Assembly (NCBI RefSeq): GCF_010983895.1
Contig: NZ_CP048836.1
Span: 682,001 to 746,000 of the forward strand
Source of the DNA: Nitrogeniibacter mangrovi
Lineage (GTDB): Bacteria; Pseudomonadota; Gammaproteobacteria; Burkholderiales; Rhodocyclaceae
DNA length: 64,000 bases
Reading direction: 5' to 3'
Shown: positions 1-7,977 of the stretch, piece after piece
Position numbering within the stretch: the first letter of the stretch is position 1
How the letters are laid out: the number at the start of each line of letters is the position of its first letter
Program-made: the position numbers and the translations under genes
Notes under the pieces: generated by a model
Seen by the model: the letters and a program-made list of their open reading frames with translations, nothing else
Database searches by the model: none
Told to the model about the DNA's origin: nothing

Positions 1-2
1 AC

Positions 3-800
3 GCTGAATACAATCTTCAGAAGGCCTTGACCGCGCGCACCGATTTCGCTCCGGCGCATGCGCTGGCCATCGACATCGCCCTGCACCGGGGACAGGTCGA
101 CACGGCGCGCAAGGCGCTGGAGGCTTTGCGCAAGTCGGCACCGAATGATCCCGGTCTGCTGCGCTATCAGGGCACCATCGCGCTGGCCTCCGGCGACGGG
201 CCGGCTGCGCTCAAGCACTTTGCGCAGCAGTACCGTGCGCATCCGGACGCTCGTGCGGCCCTGAACCTGTCGGCTGTGCAGGAGCGCCTCGGCGATCTGG
301 CCGCCGCCGAGGCGACCTTGCGCGATGAACAGGCACGCCACGCCACGCCGGTCATCTACGATGCCTTGGGCCAGATCCTGGAGCGGCAGGCGAAATGGGC
401 CGAAGCGCGGGACGCGTACCGGCGTTTGCTGCGCGACGCGCCCGATAGTCCCGGTATCCTCAACCGGCTCGCGCGGGTGCAGTTCGAGCTCAAGGACGCC
501 GGCGCCATGGCCACCGCCGACAAGGCCCGTGCGCTGGCGCCGAACGATCCGCGCGTGATCGATACCGTGGGCTGGCTGCGACTCCAGTCGGGGGATGTGG
601 ACGGGGCACTCGCCCTGCTGCGTGACGCACGCTTGCGGGCGCCGGGCCTGCCCGAGATCCGTTACCACCTTGCCGAGGCGCTCGCTCGCAGCGGACGGAC
701 CGGCGAAGCCGAGGCCGAGCTGGCCGCAGCGCTCGCCGATGGCCGGGGTTTTCGGGGTGCCGACGAGGCGCGTGCGTTGCAGCAGCGGCTGCAAAAGTGA
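3..800 (+). CDS. C-terminal part of a TPR-repeat protein, PrsT-like (5' end outside window)
   Basis: The frame is open from the left edge, so this is only the last ~265 residues of a longer protein. Several degenerate 34-residue TPR units are visible, rich in the Ala/Leu/Gly pattern of helical hairpins (LGDLAAAEATL, ALGQILERQAKWAEARDAY, IRYHLAEALARSGRTGEAEAEL). The tail resembles the PEP-CTERM-system TPR protein PrsT, usually ~900 residues and encoded next to PrsK/PrsR. It is followed 156 bp later by a sigma-54 promoter and a PEP-CTERM gene, which supports that reading. It would act as a protein-protein scaffold in envelope or EPS assembly. The TPR call is firm; the PrsT identity is inferred from context and general similarity. 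Confidence 0.65.
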   Translation, partial: AEYNLQKALTARTDFAPAHALAIDIALHRGQVDTARKALEALRKSAPNDPGLLRYQGTIALASGDGPAALKHFAQQYRAHPDARAALNLSAVQERLGDLAAAEATLRDEQARHATPVIYDALGQILERQAKWAEARDAYRRLLRDAPDSPGILNRLARVQFELKDAGAMATADKARALAPNDPRVIDTVGWLRLQSGDVDGALALLRDARLRAPGLPEIRYHLAEALARSGRTGEAEAELAAALADGRGFRGADEARALQQRLQK

Positions 801-900
801 ATGCCGCACGGGAGAATAACGTGTCGGAAAATCTGACGCTTTCCGATCGGTTTCTATGCGGCTGTTCGGCAAGTGCATGAATTAAAACAAAATCTACGTC

Positions 901-916
901 TGGCACTAACTTTGCT
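901..916 (+). promoter_or_regulatory. Sigma-54 (RpoN) -24/-12 promoter
   Basis: TGGCACTAACTTTGCT matches the consensus TGGCAC-N5-TTGCW, with the invariant GG and GC exactly ten bases apart. It lies 41 bp upstream of the ATG of the PEP-CTERM gene at 957, a good distance for a sigma-54 start site. Sigma-54 promoters are known for PEP-CTERM genes controlled by PrsK/PrsR in floc-forming Betaproteobacteria. No enhancer site for the activator was recognised. Confidence 0.85.
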
Positions 917-956
917 TAATATTTGCCAAACGAATCCGTAACCGGAGATTTCAAAA

Positions 957-1715
957 ATGAAAAAGCTTCTCACGACCGCCCTGGTGTCGATGGCGGCGGT
1001 GATCAGCCTGCCGGCGATGGCGACCGGGGGCTCTTACTACACTGCCTACAACAAGAGCACCCACTGTGGTGGCGGTTCCACTGAGCCGTCCTGCCCCACC
1101 TACAACCTCACCGATGCGGGGTCGTCCGGTAATGCCCTGGTGTCGCTGGATGCCTACTACAATACCAGCGGGTCAAGCACCCTGAACGATGCCTACTCCA
1201 TGACCTACTACAGCGGCAGTGGTTATGGCGTGAAGGCCACCAGCACCGACGGCACGAGCCCCCAGCACGCGGTGGACAACTCGGGTGACTACGAGTGGCT
1301 GATGCTCAGCTTCGATCAGGCCGTGAGCCTGGACAAGATCACCCTGGGCTGGATCTCCGGCGACGCCGACATCACGGTGATGGCCGCCGGCGCACCGTCC
1401 AATGACCTGAGCGGCTGGAACTTCATCGAGAACCTGTATTACGGCAACGGCGGCAGCCAGTTCTCCACCGACAGCTACGGGCGTACCGTGGCCTCGCTGA
1501 CAAACGAAGTGTGCGCCTCCTACTGGCTGATCGGCGCCATCAACCCGGCGTATGCCTCTTCGATGTACGTCGGCAACGACTTCTTCAAGGTGTATTCGGT
1601 TCAGGCCTGCACCAACTGCGGGCAGCCGGGCACCGGTGTTGCCGAGCCGGGTTCGCTCGCGCTGGCCGGCATCGGTCTTCTCGGAGTCTTTGGATTGCGT
1701 CGCCGTCGTTCCTGA
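957..1715 (+). CDS. PEP-CTERM surface protein, resembling exosortase-dependent protein XDP1
   Basis: 252-residue secreted protein. An N-terminal signal peptide (MKKLLTTALVSMAAVISLPAMA) is cleaved after AMA. The body is Ser/Gly/Tyr-rich with a segment of the type SPQHAVDNSGDYEWLMLSF, resembling the XDP1 group of exosortase substrates. The C-terminus is a sorting signal: AEPGS, a hydrophobic helix (LALAGIGLLGVFGL) and RRRRS. The usual PEP reads AEP here. The start is the ATG after a GGAGA Shine-Dalgarno. It is transcribed from the sigma-54 site at 901 and ends at a strong terminator. Its role is probably cell-surface or floc matrix attachment, after processing by an exosortase such as the XrtB encoded at 61253. 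Confidence 0.85.
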   Translation: MKKLLTTALVSMAAVISLPAMATGGSYYTAYNKSTHCGGGSTEPSCPTYNLTDAGSSGNALVSLDAYYNTSGSSTLNDAYSMTYYSGSGYGVKATSTDGTSPQHAVDNSGDYEWLMLSFDQAVSLDKITLGWISGDADITVMAAGAPSNDLSGWNFIENLYYGNGGSQFSTDSYGRTVASLTNEVCASYWLIGAINPAYASSMYVGNDFFKVYSVQACTNCGQPGTGVAEPGSLALAGIGLLGVFGLRRRRS

Positions 1716-1738
1716 GGCGAGCAATACTCCGTCGACTT

Positions 1739-1768
1739 GCGGCGCCACACGGCGCCGCTTTTCTTTTG
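1739..1768 (+). terminator. Intrinsic terminator after PEP-CTERM gene
   Basis: Perfect 8-bp GC stem (GCGGCGCC / GGCGCCGC) with an ACAC loop, followed by TTTTCTTTT. It is U-rich only in the rightward direction, so it serves the PEP-CTERM gene rather than the convergent ABC exporter. Confidence 0.85.
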
Positions 1769-1823
1769 TCCACCGACCCGGGGGCGGGTGCCTTGAAGCA
1801 CCAGAGCCGGGCTCGCGACGATC

Positions 1824-3647
1824 TCAGGCTGCGCCGGTTTCGAGGTCGCGCTCGTGGGCTTCCTGCTGCTGCAGGCGCCACATCTGCGCGTAGGCGCCGC
1901 TGGCGGCCAGCAGTTCGCGGTGGTGCCCGCGTTCGACGATACGGCCCTGGTCGAGCACGATGATTTCGTCCGCATGGGCCACCGTCGACAGGCGGTGCGC
2001 GATGACCAGCGCGGTGCGTCCGCGGGCGGCGCGGTCGATCTGCGCCTGGATCGCCTTCTCGGTCTTCGAATCCAGGGCCGAGGTCGCCTCGTCGAAGATC
2101 AGCACCGCCGGATCCTTGAGCAGGGCGCGAGCGATGGCGACACGCTGCTTCTCGCCGCCCGAGAGCTTCAGTCCCCGCTCCCCGACCCGGGTGTCCATCC
2201 CCTCGGGCAGGCGGGCGATGAAATCGTCCAGCTGCGCCGCGCTGGCGGCCGCTTCGACCGCCCCCGGCGAGGCTTCCGGGTTGCCGTACTGGATGTTGTA
2301 GCGCAGGGTGTCGTTGAACAGGACGGTGTCCTGGGGCACGATGCCGATCGCCCGGCGCAGGCTGTCCTGCTGCAGATCGCGCACGTCGACGCCATTGACG
2401 GTGATGCGCCCGCCGGTCACGTCATAGAAGCGGAACAGCAGGCGCGCCAGGGTGGACTTGCCCGACCCGGAGTGGCCGACCACGGCCACCGTCCGGCCGG
2501 CAGGAATGGTGAAGTCCACGTCGAAGAGGATGTCCCGCGCCGGATCGTAGTGAAAGTCCACATGCTCGAAGCGCACCGTTGCCGGACCGGGGGCGAGGCT
2601 GCCGGCGTCGGGCGTGTCGTCGATCTCCTTGTGCTGGCCGAGCAGGCCGAACATGCGCTCGATATCGGTGAGCGACTGGCGGATTTCGCGGTAGATCACG
2701 CCGAGGAAATTCAGCGGGATGTACAGCTGCAGCATGTAGGCGTTGATCAGCACGATGTCGCCGATGGTCATGGTGCCGGCGGCGACGCGGTTGGCCGCCA
2801 GCCACATCATGGCCGTCACCGCGGTCGAGATGATGGCCGCCTGGCCGATGTTGAGCCCCGAGAGCGAGAGCTGGTTCTTGATCTGGGCGTCGGCCCATTG
2901 ATGCAGCTGCTCGTCGTAGCGGCCGGCCTCGAAGCGTTCGTTGTTGAAATACTTGACCGTCTCGAAGTTGATCAGGCTGTCGATGGCGCGCGCATTGGCG
3001 GCCGAATCGAGCTCGTTGGCCTTGCGCCGCAAGGCCGTGCGCCAGTTGGTCACCCGCACCGTGAAGGTGATGTAGAAAATCAGGGTGGCGCTGGTGATGA
3101 GGGCGAACACCGCGTCGTAATTGACGAACAGGATGCCGATCACGAGCCCGATCTCGACCAGCGTGGGCAGGATGCTGTAGAGCGTGTAGCTGATGAGCGA
3201 GCCCACCGAGCGGGTGCCGCGCTCGATGTCCCGGGTCAGGCCCCCGGTCTGGCGTTCGAGGTGAAAGCGCAGCGACAGCGCGTGCAGATGATTGAACACC
3301 TGCAGCGAGATGTTGCGCACCGCCTGCTGGGTGACGCGGGCGAACACCAGTTCGCGCAGCTCGGTGAACAGCGAGGTCGAGAAGCGCAGCACCCCGTAGG
3401 CACCCAGGATGGCGGCCGGCACGACGATGAAGGCCTGCTCGGGGGTGATGGTGAGTGCGTCCACCAGGTGCTTGAACACCATCGGCACGCCCACGTTGGC
3501 CAGCTTGGCCAGGAGCAGGCACGAGAGCGCGAAGATCACGCGCCCGCGGTAACTCCACAGGTAGGGGATGAGGGTCTTGAGCGTGTGCCAGTCGTGGCGC
3601 TCGGTCGGTTCGGGGGCGGGCAGGGCGCCGGAGGCTCGGTGTCGCAT
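1824..3647 (-). CDS. ABC exporter, permease-ATPase fusion of the Atm1/HMT type
   Basis: 607-residue half-transporter. The N-terminal half holds about six membrane helices (type I exporter fold) and the segment NFETVKYFNNE, typical of Atm1/heavy-metal-tolerance exporters. The C-terminal nucleotide-binding domain has Walker A GHSGSGKST, signature LSGGEKQRVAIARAL, Walker B VLIFDEATSAL and switch His (IAHRLST). Atm1 relatives export glutathione-linked sulfur or metal conjugates; the substrate here is unknown. It would act as a homodimer in the inner membrane. It is a single gene, convergent with the PEP-CTERM gene and followed downstream on its own side by nothing co-directional. Confidence 0.9.
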   Translation of the reverse strand: MRHRASGALPAPEPTERHDWHTLKTLIPYLWSYRGRVIFALSCLLLAKLANVGVPMVFKHLVDALTITPEQAFIVVPAAILGAYGVLRFSTSLFTELRELVFARVTQQAVRNISLQVFNHLHALSLRFHLERQTGGLTRDIERGTRSVGSLISYTLYSILPTLVEIGLVIGILFVNYDAVFALITSATLIFYITFTVRVTNWRTALRRKANELDSAANARAIDSLINFETVKYFNNERFEAGRYDEQLHQWADAQIKNQLSLSGLNIGQAAIISTAVTAMMWLAANRVAAGTMTIGDIVLINAYMLQLYIPLNFLGVIYREIRQSLTDIERMFGLLGQHKEIDDTPDAGSLAPGPATVRFEHVDFHYDPARDILFDVDFTIPAGRTVAVVGHSGSGKSTLARLLFRFYDVTGGRITVNGVDVRDLQQDSLRRAIGIVPQDTVLFNDTLRYNIQYGNPEASPGAVEAAASAAQLDDFIARLPEGMDTRVGERGLKLSGGEKQRVAIARALLKDPAVLIFDEATSALDSKTEKAIQAQIDRAARGRTALVIAHRLSTVAHADEIIVLDQGRIVERGHHRELLAASGAYAQMWRLQQQEAHERDLETGAA

Positions 3648-3682
3648 GGCGCGAGTTTACCTGTATTGCCGGTGGCGTCGGC

Positions 3683-4321
3683 TCAGCGCAGTGGGCCGCT
3701 GGTCGCGAGTCGGGCCGCCAGGGCCAGGAAGACGATGCCCGCCAGCCGATCCAGCCATGGGGCGACGCGGGGGTGGCGTCGCAGCGCCGCGCCGATGTGT
3801 CCGGCCGTGAGCGCGATGGCGCCGAAGACCAGCACCGTCTGCGCCATGAACACCGCGCCAAGCACCACCATCTGCAGCGCTGCGTCATGGGCCGTGGGGT
3901 TCACGAACTGGGGCATGAAGGCCAGAAAGAACAGCGCGACCTTGGGATTGACCGCATTGGCGAGAAAGCCGCGGGCGACGTCGTTGCGCCAGCGGCGTGC
4001 CGGGCCTGAGACCTGACGCAGTTCGGGCGCGCGCCGGGCCGCGCGCAGTGCACCGACGCCGAGCCAGGCCAGATAGAGCGCGCCGGCCAGCTTCAGCACC
4101 GAGAACGCGACTGGCGAGGCGGCCAGCGCGGCGCTGACGCCGAGCGTGGCCCAGAGGATGTGGGTCATGCAGCCGAGGGCGCAGCCCAGCGCCAGGCCGA
4201 GCCCGGCGCGTCGCCCACGCGCGAGACTGTGCGCCAGCACCATCAGATTGTCGGGGCCGGGGGCGAGGGTGAGGATCAGGGCGGTACCGAGGAAACTCAG
4301 CAGCGTCGGGGTGTCGGGCAT
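3683..4321 (-). CDS. LysE/RhtB-family amino-acid exporter
   Basis: 212-residue inner-membrane protein with about six hydrophobic helices. The N-terminal signature LAPGPDNLMVLAHSLARGRRAG is typical of the LysE/RhtB translocators, as is GFLANAVNPKVALFFLAFMPQF in the middle. The length matches the family. Members export amino acids or related metabolites; the substrate cannot be read from sequence. It lies 35 bp upstream of the ABC exporter gene on the same strand and could be co-transcribed with it. Confidence 0.88.
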   Translation of the reverse strand: MPDTPTLLSFLGTALILTLAPGPDNLMVLAHSLARGRRAGLGLALGCALGCMTHILWATLGVSAALAASPVAFSVLKLAGALYLAWLGVGALRAARRAPELRQVSGPARRWRNDVARGFLANAVNPKVALFFLAFMPQFVNPTAHDAALQMVVLGAVFMAQTVLVFGAIALTAGHIGAALRRHPRVAPWLDRLAGIVFLALAARLATSGPLR

Positions 4322-4426
4322 GGGGCGGGTGCCGGCGGGTCAGGGGTCGAGTGTATGCAGATGGGGCGCGTAAGGCCAGTGGACGGCATGGTAAGGTGCG
4401 CGGGACGGAACCGGGAGGCATGGGCG

Positions 4427-5041
4427 ATGAACAATCGGGATCGGCTGGCGCTGGGTCTGGCGGCGATCGTGGGGGTGGCGCTCGTCGTCTCGGGGCTTGC
4501 GCCTCACGATCGGCTGACCTGGTTCATGGAGGTCGCCCCGGTGCTCATCGCGTTGCCGTTGATCGCCGCCACCCATCGGCATTTTCCGCTCACCGAGCTG
4601 GTCCTGGTGCTGATCGCGGTGCATGCGCTGATCCTGATTCTGGGCGGGGCCTACACCTATGCGCGTGTTCCGCTCGGCTTCTGGATTCAGGACGCCTTCG
4701 GATTCGCGCGCAATCCCTACGATCGCATCGGCCACCTGGCCCAGGGCTTCGTGCCCGCCATGGTCGCCCGCGAGCTGCTGCTGCGTCTGGGGGTGCTCGC
4801 CCGGCGTGGCTGGCTGTTCTTCCTGGTGTGCTGTATCTGCCTCGCGATCTCGGCCCTCTATGAACTCATCGAATGGCAGGCCGCGGTGATCATGGGGCAG
4901 GGCGCGGTGGATTTTCTCGGCACCCAGGGCGACCCCTGGGACACCCAGGCCGATATGGCACTGGCGCTGGTGGGGGCCGTGCTCGCCCAGACCCTGCTCG
5001 GACGCTGGCACGACCGCCAGCTTCAGCGCGTCTGCGCCTGA
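4427..5041 (+). CDS. DUF2238 (YjdF-type) membrane protein
   Basis: 204-residue integral membrane protein with about six helices. Conserved DUF2238 segments are present: GHLAQGFVPAMVARELLLR, ALYELIEWQAA and LGTQGDPWDTQADM. The function of the family is unknown. The ATG at 4427 follows a GGGAGG ribosome-binding site. The last 19 bases overlap the 3' end of the convergent histidine kinase gene. Confidence 0.85.
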   Translation: MNNRDRLALGLAAIVGVALVVSGLAPHDRLTWFMEVAPVLIALPLIAATHRHFPLTELVLVLIAVHALILILGGAYTYARVPLGFWIQDAFGFARNPYDRIGHLAQGFVPAMVARELLLRLGVLARRGWLFFLVCCICLAISALYELIEWQAAVIMGQGAVDFLGTQGDPWDTQADMALALVGAVLAQTLLGRWHDRQLQRVCA

Positions 5042-6345
5042 TCATTCAGGGGCAGGGTCAGACGCACCCGGAGACCGCCGCCGGGGCGTGGCATCGCCTC
5101 GATCTGGCCATCGTGGGCCCCGAGGGCGCGCTTGGCGATTGCGAGGCCAAGGCCGAAGCCGGGCGCTGCCGTCGGTGCGCTGCCGCGATGAAAGGGTTCA
5201 AAGATGTAGGGCAGGTCGGCCGCCGGTACGCCGGGGCCCCGGTCCGCCACGTCGACCGTGAGCCGGTCGCCGGCGCGTGAGACGGTCACCTCGACGGTGG
5301 TGCCCTCGGCGGTGTATTTGACCGCGTTGCGGATGACGTTTTCGAAGGCCCGCTGCAGCGGTGTGGCCTGCACCCGGGCCCAGGCTTCGCCCTCGCCGGC
5401 GAAGACCACGTCCCGTCCCTTGGCTTGCGCTTCGAAGCGGGCGTCCTCACTGATGTCGGCGAGCATCTCCATCAGTTCGACGCGTTCGAGGTGGCCGTTG
5501 GAGCCCGCTTCGAGCCGGGCCAGGGTGAGCAGCTCGCCGACCAGGGTGTCGAGCCGCTGCGATTCGCGCTCGAGCCGGTCGAAGGTCTCCTCGCGCCGCT
5601 CCGGATTCTTGCGCCCCAGGCCGATGGCCGCCTGCATGCGCGCCAAGGGTGAGCGCAGCTCGTGGGAGACGTCGTGCAGCAGCCGGCGCTGGGCGGTGAT
5701 CTGGGCTTGCAGCCGGGCGGCCATGCGGTCGAAATCCTGGCCCAGATCGGCGATCTCGTCGCGACGCCCGCCCATGGACGGGGTGACGCGGGTCTCCAGA
5801 TGCCCTCGCGCGGCCGCGTCGAAGGCGCGGCGCAGCGCGCGGATGGGCTTGGCCACGTACCAGGCCAGCAGGGCGCTGAAGCCGAGACTGGCGATCAGCC
5901 CCGCCGCGATCGGAATCAGCGGGGTGGGCGGCTGTCGCGAGTGACGATCGCGGTTGAGCCGGTTTGGATTGATGACAATCTCGTAGCGCCGTCCGTCCGC
6001 CGCCGTCACCCAGCGCCGCGCCGAGGCGGGGAGGTCGTCGAGCGCGCGCGGCGGTGGCAGGGGATGGCCGGCCAGCTCGCGGCCATTGGTGTCGATGACG
6101 AGCACCGGCGGACCGTCTTGGCGTCGCCACGAGCCCATGAGCAGTCGCCGGGTGGCCTGGGGGTTGCCATCGGCCAGCACGGCCTCGGTGGTATCAAGCC
6201 AGAAGTTGATGCGCGGCGCGAGCCGCTCGGCGGCCTCATCGATGCTGGACTGCCGATGCAGCCACACCGCCGTGCCGACGCCGGCACCGGCGATGATGAG
6301 CGCCAGCCAGAAGGCGACGAAGGATTTCCAGAACAGACGGCCCAT
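5023..6345 (-). CDS. cpxA: CpxA-like sensor histidine kinase
   Basis: 440-residue membrane kinase. One helix near residues 8-30, a periplasmic domain of about 120 residues, and a second helix (LIPIAAGLIASLGFSALLAW) precede a HAMP domain. The dimerisation box is HDVSHELRSPL, followed by an N box (ENVIRNAVKYT) and G boxes (DRGPGV, GFGLGLAIAKR). It starts 3 bp after the response-regulator stop, so the two form an operon. The CpxA assignment rests on the divergent CpxP/Spy-like gene and the GTAAA boxes between them. It would sense envelope stress and phosphorylate the regulator at 6349. Confidence 0.82.
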   Translation of the reverse strand: MGRLFWKSFVAFWLALIIAGAGVGTAVWLHRQSSIDEAAERLAPRINFWLDTTEAVLADGNPQATRRLLMGSWRRQDGPPVLVIDTNGRELAGHPLPPPRALDDLPASARRWVTAADGRRYEIVINPNRLNRDRHSRQPPTPLIPIAAGLIASLGFSALLAWYVAKPIRALRRAFDAAARGHLETRVTPSMGGRRDEIADLGQDFDRMAARLQAQITAQRRLLHDVSHELRSPLARMQAAIGLGRKNPERREETFDRLERESQRLDTLVGELLTLARLEAGSNGHLERVELMEMLADISEDARFEAQAKGRDVVFAGEGEAWARVQATPLQRAFENVIRNAVKYTAEGTTVEVTVSRAGDRLTVDVADRGPGVPAADLPYIFEPFHRGSAPTAAPGFGLGLAIAKRALGAHDGQIEAMPRPGGGLRVRLTLPLNDQAQTR

Positions 6346-6348
6346 GAC

Positions 6349-7038
6349 CTACTCGCGTACGAACTGATAGCCCTGACCGCGCACGGTCTGGATCCACGAC
6401 TGGCCATCCCGCCGTGGGCCGAGCTTCTGGCGGATGCTGCTCACATGGACGTCGATGCTGCGGTCGAACCGGGCCAGTGGGCGGCCGAGCGCCTTTTCCG
6501 ACAGGTCGGCCTTGCTCACCACATGCCCCGCTTCGCGCACCAGCGCTTCGAGCAAGGAGAATTCGGTGCTCGTCAGCGCCAGGGGCTCGCCCTGCCAATC
6601 GGCGCTGCGTTTGGCGGGCCACAGGGTCAGCGGCCCCTCCTGGAGGGCGTCCGGTTGCGCTTCGGCGGGCGGCGGCGCGGCCATGCGCCGCAGGATGGCG
6701 CGCAGGCGCGCCACCAGTTCGCGCGGTGTGCACGGTTTGGGCACATAGTCGTCCGCGCCCAGTTCGAGGCCGACGACGCGGTCGATGTCGTCGCCACGGG
6801 CGGTGAGCATCAGGACCGGCAGGCTGCTGTGCTGGCGGATCCGGCGCAGGGCCTCGACCCCGTTGAGGACCGGCATCATCACGTCGAGTACAGCGATGTC
6901 GTAGTCACCCGACAACGCGGCGGCCACGCCCGCCTCGCCGTCATGCACGGCATGGGTCTCGAAACCTTCCTGCGTGAGGTACTCGCTGAGCATGCCGGAC
7001 AGTTCGACGTCGTCGTCGACCAGCAGGACTCGGGTCAT
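6349..7038 (-). CDS. cpxR: CpxR-like OmpR-family response regulator
   Basis: 229 residues: an N-terminal receiver (acidic pocket LLVDDDVE, phospho-acceptor in AVLDVMMP, Thr in MLTARGD, Lys in VPKPCTP) and a C-terminal winged helix (LTSTEFSLLEALV, RSIDVHVSSIRQKLG, IQTVRGQGYQF). The ATG at 7038 was preferred to an upstream start because AGGAGAA lies just before it. It precedes the kinase by 3 bp. The three GTAAA boxes 61 bp upstream suggest autoregulation together with the divergent cpxP-like gene. Confidence 0.85.
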   Translation of the reverse strand: MTRVLLVDDDVELSGMLSEYLTQEGFETHAVHDGEAGVAAALSGDYDIAVLDVMMPVLNGVEALRRIRQHSSLPVLMLTARGDDIDRVVGLELGADDYVPKPCTPRELVARLRAILRRMAAPPPAEAQPDALQEGPLTLWPAKRSADWQGEPLALTSTEFSLLEALVREAGHVVSKADLSEKALGRPLARFDRSIDVHVSSIRQKLGPRRDGQSWIQTVRGQGYQFVRE

Positions 7039-7098
7039 GATCGGTTCTCCTGAATGCACGGGCACATGATACGACCCGCTGTCGGCGTCATGAGCGGA

Positions 7099-7123
7099 TT
7101 TACCCGGCTTTACCTCAATTTAC
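7099..7123 (-). promoter_or_regulatory. Triple CpxR box
   Basis: Three TTTAC pentamers start at 7099, 7109 and 7119, exactly 10 bp apart. Read on the minus strand this is GTAAA-N5-GTAAA-N5-GTAAA, matching the known CpxR recognition element GTAAA-N5-GTAAA with one extra copy. It sits in the divergent region, 61 bp from the cpxR start and 106 bp from the cpxP-like start. Confidence 0.8.
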
Positions 7124-7228
7124 GCGGGTCTGACGACCCTTAACCCGGCGCCCGCGCACACTGCATCCAACAGGCAAGGGCCCGACACCCGGCCTGTCCG
7201 ATCCGGATATGAAGACAGGAGAGATGCA

Positions 7229-7753
7229 ATGAACAAGCGAACCAAGATCATCGGCGCCTTTCTGGCGGCCAGCAGCATCGCCCTCGCGGTGCCCTTCGTG
7301 GCGCAGGCCCGGCCGGGAGGCGGCGACAGCGGCTTCGGCGGCTGCGGGTCGCACGGCCAGCGCATGGCGATGGCCTGGGGGCAGGGCGGCCATCACGGTG
7401 GCGGCCTGCTGCGCACGCTGGATCTGAGCGAGGCGCAGCGTGACAAGATCTTCGAACTGCGCCACGCCCTCGCGCCCCAAATGCATGAGGAAATGAAGAC
7501 CGTCCGCAGCGCCAGCCAGGCCCTGCGCGGGATGATGCAGCAGGATGCCTACGACGAGGCCAAGGTGAAGGCGCTGACTGAGCAGCGTGCCGCCGCCATG
7601 AGCCGCATGGCCCAGCTGCGGCTGCGCAACCAGCACGAGATCTACCAGCTGCTGACCGCCGAGCAGCGCGAGCAGCTGCAACAGCAGATGAGCGCGCGCC
7701 AGGCGCGTCGTGGCATGGGGCCGCGCTTCATGCCGGGTGGCATCGACGGCTGA
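7229..7753 (+). CDS. CpxP/Spy-family periplasmic protein (LTxxQ motif)
   Basis: 174 residues with a signal peptide ending ...PFVAQA. A Gly/His-rich linker (GQGGHHGGG) is followed by helices carrying two LTxxQ-like motifs, LSEAQ and LTAEQ, the mark of the Spy/CpxP/CnrX family. These proteins act as periplasmic chaperones or negative feedback sensors for CpxA. A GGAGAG ribosome-binding site lies 7 bp before the ATG. Divergent orientation from cpxRA and the shared CpxR boxes support CpxP function. The His/Gly-rich stretch could bind metal; that is conjecture. Confidence 0.82.
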   Translation: MNKRTKIIGAFLAASSIALAVPFVAQARPGGGDSGFGGCGSHGQRMAMAWGQGGHHGGGLLRTLDLSEAQRDKIFELRHALAPQMHEEMKTVRSASQALRGMMQQDAYDEAKVKALTEQRAAAMSRMAQLRLRNQHEIYQLLTAEQREQLQQQMSARQARRGMGPRFMPGGIDG

Positions 7754-7774
7754 GGCGACGTTTGTCCGATGAGC

Positions 7775-7806
7775 GAAAGGGCGCGATTCGTCGCGCCCTT
7801 TCTTAT
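7775..7806 (+). terminator. Intrinsic terminator after cpxP-like gene
   Basis: Perfect 12-bp stem GAAAGGGCGCGA / TCGCGCCCTTTC closed by a TTCG tetraloop, followed by TTATT. It lies 21 bp after the stop codon. Confidence 0.88.
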
Positions 7807-7914
7807 TGTCTCCCGGGCGTCCCCGGAGACGGGGAGCGGCGATCCGTGCCGCATCCCGGCTCGCGTATGTTGCAGTGCTCATTGATCTTTCTCTGGCGCC
7901 TGCCTAGAAAACAG

Positions 7915-7942
7915 TTGACATCGCGTTAGCGGAACGTATGAT
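7915..7942 (+). promoter_or_regulatory. Sigma-70 promoter of the psrA-like gene
   Basis: TTGACA (7915-7920), a 16-bp spacer and TATGAT (7937-7942) form a near-consensus housekeeping promoter. The palindromic operator begins at the last base of the -10 element, so repressor bound there should block initiation. Confidence 0.8.
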
Positions 7943-7959
7943 TCAAACGAACGTTTGAA
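7942..7959. promoter_or_regulatory. PsrA-type operator
   Basis: TTCAAACGAACGTTTGAA has perfect 8-bp arms around a 2-bp centre. It contains CAAAC-N4-GTTTG, the published PsrA core pattern (G/C)AAAC-N2-4-GTTT(G/C). It overlaps the transcription start region of the TetR gene, implying autorepression. Confidence 0.8.
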
Positions 7960-7977
7960 CGAGATTCTGTGCGCCCG

